Shown here in pieces: positions 1-7,255 of a stretch of 64,000 nucleotides of DNA. How positions within the stretch are numbered: the stretch's first letter is position 1; every line of letters starts with the position of its first letter. The notes beneath the pieces are model-generated. The model was not told the DNA's origin, did not search any database, and worked only from the letters and a program-made list of their open reading frames with translations. The position numbers and the translations under genes are program-made. The stretch covers positions 558,001-622,000 of the forward strand of contig JADKFX010000001.1 of the NCBI GenBank assembly GCA_016717265.1, read 5' to 3'. Origin of the DNA: Saprospiraceae bacterium. Its GTDB lineage: Bacteria; Bacteroidota; Bacteroidia; Chitinophagales; Saprospiraceae.

Positions 1-439
1 GACCACCATAAGCTGTGTCACTCTGAGGGAAACCGTTAGGAATACCAGTTATCATACATGATGTAGAAATTATGCATGAAGTATCAAAAAGTCCATTATT
101 AATTGAACAAGGATAACCCTTTAGATTTCCAAAATAGGCAGCTTTATTTCCTTCTGGAATTACTGAAAGAGTTCTGTCGAATATATATGCATAAGTTAAC
201 CTTCCACCACCAATACAATCCCAATTCAATAAATCACATTTGTATTTATTCGAGTTTGGGCAAAAGGAATAATCAAAGTTAGCTGGTATGCAAGTTGTAT
301 TTTCAAATCCTCCATTTTTTAACAGATTCTGAACTCCAGAACTTATGGAATCATTTTGCTCATAGCATTTTATGCATAAGATTTGACCGGGCAACAAATG
401 GCAAGTGATCAAGATTGAAAATAAAATGGCATTTTTCAT
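1..439 (-). CDS. Secreted surface protein, N-terminal part, cut by window edge
   Basis: The reading frame starts with ATG at 437-439 and stays open for 146 codons to the left edge, so only the N-terminus is present. The first 20 or so residues form a hydrophobic signal peptide ending near LLPGQ. The mature part has NGGFEN near residue 43, an LLNWDC segment and a KAAYFGN segment, with several cysteines. The order NGGFE...W...AYFG resembles the jelly-roll first domain of Bacteroidota surface proteins that end in a type IX secretion tail; the tail would lie outside the window. It is divergent from the RadC-like gene. The surface-protein role is inference; the partner or substrate is unknown. Confidence 0.6.
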   Translation of the reverse strand, partial: MKNAILFSILITCHLLPGQILCIKCYEQNDSISSGVQNLLKNGGFENTTCIPANFDYSFCPNSNKYKCDLLNWDCIGGGRLTYAYIFDRTLSVIPEGNKAAYFGNLKGYPCSINNGLFDTSCIISTSCMITGIPNGFPQSDTAYGG

Positions 440-503
440 GATTCTTGAGATATAGAAACCAAATTTACATAAATTCCTTCAACAATTAATCAGGATCTTG
501 TAC

Positions 504-556
504 TTGTCATCACTTTCAGATTTCATTCCCTATAAATAAAGTGATGGTGATGACAA
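504..556. repeat. Inverted-repeat element, copy 1
   Basis: A perfect 10-bp inverted repeat, TTGTCATCAC at 504-513 and GTGATGACAA at 547-556, surrounds a core reading GATTT-A-CCCTATAAATA. The half-site GTGATG is doubled on the right arm. A close relative lies at 10,545-10,596. Both copies sit between divergently transcribed genes. It could be an operator, a replication or transfer site, or a mobile short element. Confidence 0.6.
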
Positions 557-664
557 ATAGGAGATTAGAAACAACCATAAACCTTACTCAGCCTGGATAT
601 CCCTGCTTATCTCTATGCCATTATGTTATCAATATTTTAAAGTAAGTCATTCAAACAAATACCA

Positions 665-1099
665 ATGAACACCATATCAGAAATACAAGTCAGTTATCAT
701 CCTAAAAGCTCTGATAAACCGCAGATTAAAACCAGTCAGGATGCTTATGAATTAATAAAACCTTTGTACAACGAGGATACACTGCAATACAAAGAGATAT
801 TCATGGTGCTTTATCTCAACAGATCAAATAGAGTTTTGGGTTATCATGAACACTCAATAGGATCAGATACGGGAACTGTTGTAAGTCCTAAACAGATCAT
901 TGGAATTGCTTTAAAAGTAAATGCTAGTAGTTTAATTCTGGTCCATAATCATCCAAGTGGAAGTACTAAACCTAGTTCTGCTGATATTGAAATTACCAAG
1001 AGAATTAAAGAAGCTGCTGGATTATTTGAGATCCAGGTATTGGACCATTTGATAATTGGTGATGGGTTTTATTCTATGGCAGATTATGGGATTTTTTGA
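665..1099 (+). CDS. RadC-like JAB/MPN-domain protein
   Basis: The 144-residue protein matches the short RadC form that is common on Bacteroidota mobile elements. It consists almost entirely of the JAB/MPN metalloprotease-like fold. The zinc signature is visible as HNHPSG (about residues 95-100) followed by SSADIEIT with the conserved aspartate, and an upstream glutamate in the KEIF segment. It lacks the N-terminal helix-hairpin-helix part of chromosomal RadC (about 220 residues). The biochemical role of these short proteins is not settled; they travel with islands and may act in DNA processing or anti-restriction. It is a monocistronic gene downstream of the inverted-repeat element at 504-556. 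Confidence 0.85.
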   Translation: MNTISEIQVSYHPKSSDKPQIKTSQDAYELIKPLYNEDTLQYKEIFMVLYLNRSNRVLGYHEHSIGSDTGTVVSPKQIIGIALKVNASSLILVHNHPSGSTKPSSADIEITKRIKEAAGLFEIQVLDHLIIGDGFYSMADYGIF

Positions 1100-1136
1100 A
1101 TTAAAGGTAGTTACAGATCTTTGTTTTGTATATAAA

Positions 1137-1688
1137 TTAAAGAATAGTTATTTCTGGTAAATTTCCTGGTTGCCATTTAATTTGAAGTCTTACAATTTTG
1201 GATATACCATTTTTAGTATAGTATTTAAATTTAAGAATTGTTGTTCCACTTTTTATATCTACCATGCCTCTAATTGGTAGGATTACAGGTGCGCATAAAG
1301 ACGCCCATGTATATTTCACATTCATTCTGATTATATCAAGATATACCGTTTGATGAGGAAAAATATCACGTAATGAATTATTTTCAATGTGTGTCCAGGA
1401 ATGGGGAGCAGGGATGAAATTGCTTCTTAAAGTGTCATTATCTTTAACTTCTAAAATATCAAATTCCACTTGTTCTGCAATATTGTTACTATCATTCTCT
1501 ATAACAAGACGAAAGTTAATAAAGCTATTTTGCTCGGTCTGAAGAACATTTTTAAACTTCAATTTGGGTTTCCATAATTTACGTTTTAACTTATCTCCAA
1601 ATAATGCAACCATAACTGCTGCAAAGGATGCTATGCCAGAAAACCATTGAGCAAAATTACCCCAATCAATTGATAATGGACAAAACAT
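1137..1688 (-). CDS. Small membrane-anchored protein of unknown function
   Basis: The 183-residue protein has one predicted membrane helix near the N-terminus (about residues 12-30, WFSGIASFAAVMVALFG), then a basic stretch KLKRKLWKPK and a beta-rich soluble domain of about 145 residues rich in hydrophobic-polar alternation (FRLVIENDSNNIAEQVEFDIL). The positive-inside rule puts the C-terminal domain in the cytoplasm. Proteins with this layout are frequent in defence islands, but I do not recognise a named family. It is convergent with the RadC-like gene and divergent from the excisionase-like gene. Confidence 0.6.
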   Translation of the reverse strand: MFCPLSIDWGNFAQWFSGIASFAAVMVALFGDKLKRKLWKPKLKFKNVLQTEQNSFINFRLVIENDSNNIAEQVEFDILEVKDNDTLRSNFIPAPHSWTHIENNSLRDIFPHQTVYLDIIRMNVKYTWASLCAPVILPIRGMVDIKSGTTILKFKYYTKNGISKIVRLQIKWQPGNLPEITIL

Positions 1689-1780
1689 AGAATTTGGTTT
1701 TAAATGTTATAGTAGCCTGAAGATATGTCATAGTGTAGAATTTCTGCAATTAATTTTTAATTAATTTTCATCAATAAAAA

Positions 1781-2122
1781 ATGGAACTGAAATTTGAAGA
1801 CCCACCAAATGCTACATCAAGGATTTTAGAAAAGCTAGAGCGTATTGAGAGACTGTTACTTGGTAATCTTGACAAACATAAGATAGATTCAGATGAACCA
1901 TTAACCATAACTGAAGCTGCTGAATTTTTGGGTTTATCAAAACAAACTATTTATGGGTTTACTAGTAGAAATTTAATCCCTTATTCTAAACCTGGTAAGA
2001 GAATTTATTTTTTGAAGTCTGATTTACTCAATTACTTAAAGCAGGGAAGGAGAAAATCTCAGAGGGAAATTAATATTGAGGCAGAGAATTATTTGGTCCA
2101 GAAAAAAAGAAAGTCTAAATAG
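1781..2122 (+). CDS. Excisionase-type helix-turn-helix DNA-binding protein
   Basis: The 113-residue protein has a short coiled N-terminus (RILEKLERIERLLL) and then a MerR/excisionase-like winged helix (HTH_17), about residues 40-90: LTITEAAEFLGLSKQTIYGF followed by IPYSKPGKRIYFLKSDLLNYL. The basic C-terminal tail is rich in Lys and Arg. In Bacteroidota islands such proteins act as excision or transfer regulators, or simply as local repressors. Its presence fits the integrase fragment and attR at the right end of the island. No RBS stands out, as usual in this phylum. Confidence 0.8.
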   Translation: MELKFEDPPNATSRILEKLERIERLLLGNLDKHKIDSDEPLTITEAAEFLGLSKQTIYGFTSRNLIPYSKPGKRIYFLKSDLLNYLKQGRRKSQREINIEAENYLVQKKRKSK

Positions 2123-3188
2123 TTCTTGCTTTTTAACCATAATCTATCAATTTTGAAGTAAAAATCATACATGAGCTAATTTGCAATTAAAAAAAGAACT
2201 TAAGGAGAATTCCAGTTTGACCTGAAATCTGGAAATGACCATGTAATGTTAATCAATGAGGATTTTGGTTCAAAAGTAGTTTGACAATATGGAATTTGTT
2301 CAGCAAAGAGTAACCCTTTAAAAGTCTATCTATAAGTGCTAATAACGTCTGTAAATGGAAAGGTTGACCTTAGGTTAAAGATTTAAATAGACAGATTATT
2401 GTTAATTTTCAAATGCACCATGATGAATCTGGATGGAACAAAAAACAGGAATCTGTAAAGTAAAATGTTCCAGAGGCAATGAAAATGGGAGAGTTTTTGC
2501 CCAAGAGAGTTGAAATGTCAACACTTTCACTTTATACTCTTATATCATAATCTTTAAATGACGGCAAATACATAGGTTAGCTTTCCAAACGCCTGCAAAA
2601 AACAAACTCAATATTATTTGCTTTTACCAGCCTGGCTCAAGTTTGGAAAGGAGCCAAAATGGCCAACTTTCTGGAATTCAATATTTCAATTTCAATAATC
2701 ACATTCCAAGGTTCAATAAAGTTGGCAATTATCAGGCTTATAAACCATTATGTTATCCATATTCAGGAGTAAGACCTGAAACTGTTTATTAATATTTAAT
2801 TTAGACAGTATTCTAATTAGTTGATTATCTAGATTTTAAGCTTCTATTGTGCCTTAACAAAGATCGTTCTGCAAGAAAAGATCGCGCCTTGTAGAGTTTC
2901 TAAATGCATTTTAGAGGGTGTTTTAAAGGGATAATTTAAGTAACTTTTTTCTTCTTAGATTGTTGGTTTATAAGGTTTTAGGAATTCTAGTTTTGCATTA
3001 GTCTTTAAAGAGGATTTATGCAGTTTTGGAATGGGTAAGTGTCCTCAGATTTAGGATTGATTCCTTATAAAAAATGTGAGAGTGGGGAAATTTAAACTTT
3101 ATAAACCTTCAGGGAACTTTTGCAGAAAATACCTGTTTTATCATATTATTAAAATATCTTATATTAGGTAACCTTTACTCACACTCTC
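2123..3188. other. Gene-free stretch inside the island
   Basis: No reading frame of convincing length or composition is seen on either strand over about 1 kb. There are stop codons in all frames and no family motif. Small structures include AAAGATCG occurring twice at about 2865-2890 and a short inverted pair TGAGAGTG / CACTCTCA at about 3073-3080 and 3180-3188, next to the start of the following gene. It may be decayed sequence, or hold a noncoding RNA or transfer origin that I cannot identify. Confidence 0.4.
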
Positions 3189-4067
3189 ATGAATGAAATT
3201 TGGCTTGTTTTAAATAACAGGGAAATAGCCATTGGAATCTGGTCCATACTTTTCTTAATCCTGTTTTTATTTTTTTCCAAATCAATAAGGAAATTTTTCG
3301 TAGAAGCCTTCAAGTTAATTACAAAAAAATCTCTGCTAATAGTTTTGTTCCTATTCTCAGCTTATATAAGTCTTGAAGTAATAATTTTAAAATCAATTGG
3401 TTTCTGGGAAATTTCTTTTATTAAAGATCTTATTTTCTGGGTTGTTTTTATTGCCCTGGGTTATTTGTTTAATTTCGAGAAGTTTAAAAACGTCTCTTAT
3501 TTTAAACAAACCATTAAAGAAAATCTAAAAATTATCTTAATCATTGAATATATATGCAATTCATTTGTCTTTAGTCTTAGCACGGAAATGTTAATATTCC
3601 CTATAATGTGTTTTTTAGGATTAATGCTAGGCATTTTAGAATCTAATCTGGATGAAATCAACAAATTTAATGTGGGTACAAATTTTAAAATTAAGAAAGG
3701 ACTATACTTGCTACTTAATTTATACATTATTACTATTGTTATTTACTCTCTTGTTACAATGCTTTTAAACCTAAATGATGTCTTCACATACAGTAATTTA
3801 AAATTGTTTGCGTTGCCAATTATTTTAACAATTATGTTTTTGCCTTTCATCTACTTACTTCTAATCAAAGAAACTTATCATGAATTGTTCTTGAGAATTG
3901 ATCTATTTATTGAAGATAAATGGCAAGCAAGGCAAATTAAAGCATATATTGTTAAAGAAGTCAAGTTGAGTTTAAACAAGTTAATCACTCTAAATAAAAG
4001 AATAAACTATGTTAAGCTAATTGAGCTTTCCGACAGGAAAAAATATATTTCAAAATTAATCCCTTAA
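3189..4067 (+). CDS. Multi-pass membrane protein of unknown function
   Basis: The 292-residue protein is strongly hydrophobic, with about seven predicted membrane helices. Two lie before residue 70 (IGIWSILFLILFLFF; LLIVLFLFSAYISL), followed by FWVVFIALGYLF, a central pair near residues 115-155, and a final pair near 180-230. The last 55 residues are soluble, charged and probably cytoplasmic (LFLRIDLFIEDKWQARQIKAYIVKEVKL). I recognise no family. The next gene, encoding a PIN-like protein, begins only 13 bases after the stop codon, so the two are probably cotranscribed. A membrane partner for a nuclease is a possible defence arrangement; that is inference. Confidence 0.65.
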   Translation: MNEIWLVLNNREIAIGIWSILFLILFLFFSKSIRKFFVEAFKLITKKSLLIVLFLFSAYISLEVIILKSIGFWEISFIKDLIFWVVFIALGYLFNFEKFKNVSYFKQTIKENLKIILIIEYICNSFVFSLSTEMLIFPIMCFLGLMLGILESNLDEINKFNVGTNFKIKKGLYLLLNLYIITIVIYSLVTMLLNLNDVFTYSNLKLFALPIILTIMFLPFIYLLLIKETYHELFLRIDLFIEDKWQARQIKAYIVKEVKLSLNKLITLNKRINYVKLIELSDRKKYISKLIP

Positions 4068-4080
4068 AACATCTTTACAA

Positions 4081-4866
4081 ATGAAATTAAAAGTTATCTG
4101 TGATACCAATATTTGGTATGATTTAGTTGCTGGAAGTGTTTCTCTAGATAAAAATAGATTTGAATATTTTGCTACCGGAACCAATATTGGTGATTTAATA
4201 GTGTCAGATAAATTGAATGGTAATCCTGGTGAAGTTCAACTAATAAAGGATGCAATTAAAGCAATAGAACAATATTCTGATGGATTCATTTATGATGATC
4301 CTTACATGTTTGCCGCGATTAGTTTATTTGGAGTATCAAATGATATAAGTGAATCTCAACAATATCAAAATGCTTTTGCTACTTTATTAAGTTATGCTAA
4401 AGATGAAATTCCAGGATTTTATGGTAATGGATTAGAAGAATTACAAAACCGTAAATTAGATTTTAAAAAACATACACTTGATGCAAGAATGCAATTTGAA
4501 CAATTAGCAGCTTCTCAAGGGAAGACTTTAACTGAAATCCAACCTATTATTGAGAGCAACATTGCGACTTGGTTAATAGATAATTTAAATATATTATGTG
4601 AAACAAATAAAAGACATTATGAAATTATTAAATGGAATTCAGTAACCGTTTTTATTAAAACGTTCAAAAAGTTTTTTCTGGACATGAACCCTCACCAGGA
4701 AGCTAATGCAAATACAATGATTGATTTACTACAATTGCTTTATATAGATTTAAATAATCCAATGATATTTTGGACCAATGAAAATAAGATAAATAATAAA
4801 GTTAGGAATCAATTTGGTGTTGATTCAAATAGGATTTTGTATCAAGACTATTTAGAGATGAATTAA
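4081..4866 (+). CDS. PIN-like domain protein, putative ribonuclease
   Basis: The 261-residue protein begins KLKVICDTNIWYDLVAG, the typical first strand and acidic/TN motif of a PIN-fold nuclease (Asp8, Thr9, Asn10). A second acidic cluster may be EVQLIKDAIKA near residue 55, and the C-terminal LLYIDLNNPMIFWTNENK (about residues 220-238) matches the late Asp/Asn positions of large PIN-like proteins. It is about twice the length of VapC toxins and lacks a small antitoxin gene in front. It follows the multi-pass membrane protein by 13 bases. RNA cleavage is expected from the fold; the target is unknown. Confidence 0.65.
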   Translation: MKLKVICDTNIWYDLVAGSVSLDKNRFEYFATGTNIGDLIVSDKLNGNPGEVQLIKDAIKAIEQYSDGFIYDDPYMFAAISLFGVSNDISESQQYQNAFATLLSYAKDEIPGFYGNGLEELQNRKLDFKKHTLDARMQFEQLAASQGKTLTEIQPIIESNIATWLIDNLNILCETNKRHYEIIKWNSVTVFIKTFKKFFLDMNPHQEANANTMIDLLQLLYIDLNNPMIFWTNENKINNKVRNQFGVDSNRILYQDYLEMN

Positions 4867-4932
4867 TTTCTTAACATAAAACAAATCACCCTTTTAATTT
4901 TTATTTCTATCCATGTAATTAAATTCAGAGTA

Positions 4933-5721
4933 ATGCCTAGATTGAAGCAAATTATCGCAAGTATTAGTAATTTTATTTTTAAAATGTTTAAAAATTCACA
5001 AACTAGGAAAATTGATTTTGAGAAATTGGATAATGCTGATTTTATTGCCTATAAATCTTTAAAAAGCAATAGGATAATAGCACGTTGTACAATTGGTGCA
5101 CTATTAATTTCAATATTTACACTTTTTTATACAAGGATGGATATTGAAAATTCAAATAATACAATGACTAGAATACTTAATCTGGCTGATACAACAGCCA
5201 GAGCCGCTAAAAAATCGGCGGAATTTTCTGAAAAATCTTCAATAATAGCAGAACGCGCCCTAATGCAATCAGATAAACAATTCATTAATCTTAATCGTAG
5301 TGCTTTAATTTATCATTCAGCTTCTATTGAAAATGAAGGTATAAATGTTTATTTATCAATTCTTGGAAAGAAAGACATTAAAATAAATAAAATAGATTAC
5401 TCTATTCAATTCCTTCCAAGAGAAAGTGCATTTAAATTTAACAATAATGCACAACTGAATTCACTGTATAATACAAATGTACCAACAGTAGATTATAACG
5501 ATTTAGATAAATTGGAAGGCGGTGGAATTACATTTAAATTCTATAATTATCCGCCAACAGAAAAATTATTGTGGAATAATGTAGACAGCGTATATTTATT
5601 GAATTCTAAGATTGAATATGTGAATTTCATAACAAATAAAAAGTGTATATATAAACTTGCAATACTATGTGAGTATAGCTCAAAGTTAGGAAATCAATGT
5701 GAACTAATTTTAGAAAAATAA
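4933..5721 (+). CDS. Single-pass membrane protein with coiled coil
   Basis: The 262-residue protein has a basic amphipathic N-terminus, one membrane helix at about residues 53-72 (CTIGALLISIFTLFY), and an alanine/serine-rich coiled-coil segment at about residues 75-115 (ADTTARAAKKSAEFSEKSS). A C-terminal domain of about 140 residues is probably beta-rich. The spacing after the PIN-like gene is 66 bases and the strand is the same, so it may belong to the same unit. No family was recognised. The layout of a membrane anchor, coiled coil and soluble sensor-like domain recurs in island-borne proteins. Confidence 0.6.
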   Translation: MPRLKQIIASISNFIFKMFKNSQTRKIDFEKLDNADFIAYKSLKSNRIIARCTIGALLISIFTLFYTRMDIENSNNTMTRILNLADTTARAAKKSAEFSEKSSIIAERALMQSDKQFINLNRSALIYHSASIENEGINVYLSILGKKDIKINKIDYSIQFLPRESAFKFNNNAQLNSLYNTNVPTVDYNDLDKLEGGGITFKFYNYPPTEKLLWNNVDSVYLLNSKIEYVNFITNKKCIYKLAILCEYSSKLGNQCELILEK

Positions 5722-5800
5722 TTTGGTGCTTAAAAAAGAAGAGGTCAATAAAATTATTTAATGTAAATTCCATTATATATGAAATTTAAACTCAAGTAAT

Positions 5801-6043
5801 TTAGAATGCTAACCATAAGCGTATCCTATCCATTTGTTCCCTAATATGTTCATCTGTACAACTTGCATCATGCAAATAATCAAAGAAAGCTTCTAAAACA
5901 TTTTCTTTTGTTAAAATATTATCTTCAATCATTCTATTAATTTCCTGAGATTTCTTCTCATCAAGAGGATGACTATTAAAAATTAGATCAGTTTCTCCAA
6001 AGCATCTTGGAATAAGTTCTTTTAAGTCTAATAAATTATTCAT
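5801..6043 (-). CDS. Small acidic protein, third gene of the restriction operon
   Basis: The 80-residue, probably helical protein has no signal peptide or membrane segment and ends DRIRLWLAF. I do not recognise the family. It lies downstream of the restriction-modification and SIR2-like genes on the same strand. The remnant of the restriction gene's 3' end at 6090-6152 sits just upstream of it, which suggests that this small gene was once directly behind the restriction gene, before the SIR2-like gene was added. A role as an accessory or control protein of the restriction system is possible but unproved. Confidence 0.55.
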   Translation of the reverse strand: MNNLLDLKELIPRCFGETDLIFNSHPLDEKKSQEINRMIEDNILTKENVLEAFFDYLHDASCTDEHIREQMDRIRLWLAF

Positions 6044-6089
6044 ACTTAGTTTTTATTAATCAATAGTTTAAGTTTAGCATTAAATTATA

Positions 6090-6152
6090 TCATTCAAAAT
6101 TAACAAAATTAATCTCCTTCATTATCCTATCTGTTTCTGATAAAGCAACAAT
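6090..6152 (-). pseudogene. Remnant of a restriction-modification gene 3' end
   Basis: Read on the minus strand, 20 in-frame codons and a stop encode IVALSETDRIMKEI followed by NFVNFE. The intact restriction enzyme at 7256-10,399 ends with the same segment except for Asn in place of Lys and a few conservative changes (DLINFE). At DNA level about 52 of 64 bases match. The remnant starts directly after the SIR2-like gene and keeps its stop codon, so it is the end of a related but not identical restriction gene. Confidence 0.8.
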
Positions 6153-6161
6153 TTAAATACT

Positions 6162-7247
6162 CTAAATCTCATGAGGTAAAATAAAATTACCAGAACTATT
6201 TATATGTTTAATGTGTATATTTTTCTTTTGTGGTTCAGTGAGATACAATTTTATTTTATCAACTTGGTCTTCTGAGTTTTGGTCAACAGTTTGATATCTA
6301 ATTTTTAAACCTTGTTTCAATTTTGAAAATAGCAGTTTATCAATTGAATAATTATATGGAGGAAAAGAATATCCAATAATTATTAATGTATTTGTATTTC
6401 CCATAATTTCTAATGCCCGTTCAACTGCTATTTGGGAATAATCATTTCCATCTTTATATTCCCATGCAAAATTGATTAAAAAGTCAATTTTAACTGAATC
6501 AATTAAGGTTGGATTAAAAGCAATAATAGCATTCTTCAATCTTTTTTCAAAGTTTGCCTTTTTAAATACATTAGAAGGTGAATTAATCGTGTCAATTTTA
6601 TTTGAATTAGGTTTATAATTAACATGATTCCCAGAGTGTCCATTTAATTTAATGTGTCTTATAAATTGAATATCTTTTTTAATTTCATCAATAGGCTTTT
6701 TATTAGGAAGAATTCCATATTGATTCTGAATATTTTCTATGGCAAGAGTGGAAGAATTAAAATTTGATAAGGTGAGTTCCATTTGATTATCATAATTCCA
6801 AAAGAGCAAACTAATATTATCTGGTAACATTGGAAATTGATCTGTTTTAAGAAGAATTGCAGAGAAAAATACATCATACCTCTGATCTAAATTTAGTCTC
6901 TTCTCATATTTGAATATTTGCACATACTCTATATAAAAGGAAATTAGGCATTTTAATAATTTTAATAATGCTAAAGATTCATCAGTATTCTGTAAATATA
7001 ATTTTCTTGCAAAAGTATCAACAGAATAATGAATATATACTTCATCATAAATAATTTTGATCGATTGTAATAGGTTTTCTTCAATATCAATTGGGGGAGA
7101 TGTAAAATTTATATTAGAAGGTGTTTGTATAAAGTACAAATCTATAAATTGTCTAAACGCAATTGTAAAACTTCCTTGTTCTCTAGTATATGTAGGAATA
7201 GCGTTAGCACTAGCACCAGCTCCAAATAAGTATGTTACGTTTTCCAT
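6162..7247 (-). CDS. SIR2-like NAD-binding domain protein, probable defence effector
   Basis: The 361-residue protein opens with YLFGAGASANAIPT (residues 6-19), the nucleotide-binding glycine motif of SIR2-like proteins of the defence type. Near residue 290 it has TLIIIGYSFPPYNYSIDKLL, the second conserved SIR2-like motif. There is no N- or C-terminal second domain large enough to name. Related proteins in anti-phage systems break down NAD+ when triggered; whether this one does is inference. It starts 8 bases after the stop codon of the type IIG enzyme, so translation is probably coupled, making a two-layer restriction plus NADase unit. Confidence 0.75.
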   Translation of the reverse strand: MENVTYLFGAGASANAIPTYTREQGSFTIAFRQFIDLYFIQTPSNINFTSPPIDIEENLLQSIKIIYDEVYIHYSVDTFARKLYLQNTDESLALLKLLKCLISFYIEYVQIFKYEKRLNLDQRYDVFFSAILLKTDQFPMLPDNISLLFWNYDNQMELTLSNFNSSTLAIENIQNQYGILPNKKPIDEIKKDIQFIRHIKLNGHSGNHVNYKPNSNKIDTINSPSNVFKKANFEKRLKNAIIAFNPTLIDSVKIDFLINFAWEYKDGNDYSQIAVERALEIMGNTNTLIIIGYSFPPYNYSIDKLLFSKLKQGLKIRYQTVDQNSEDQVDKIKLYLTEPQKKNIHIKHINSSGNFILPHEI

Positions 7248-7255
7248 CTAGATTA

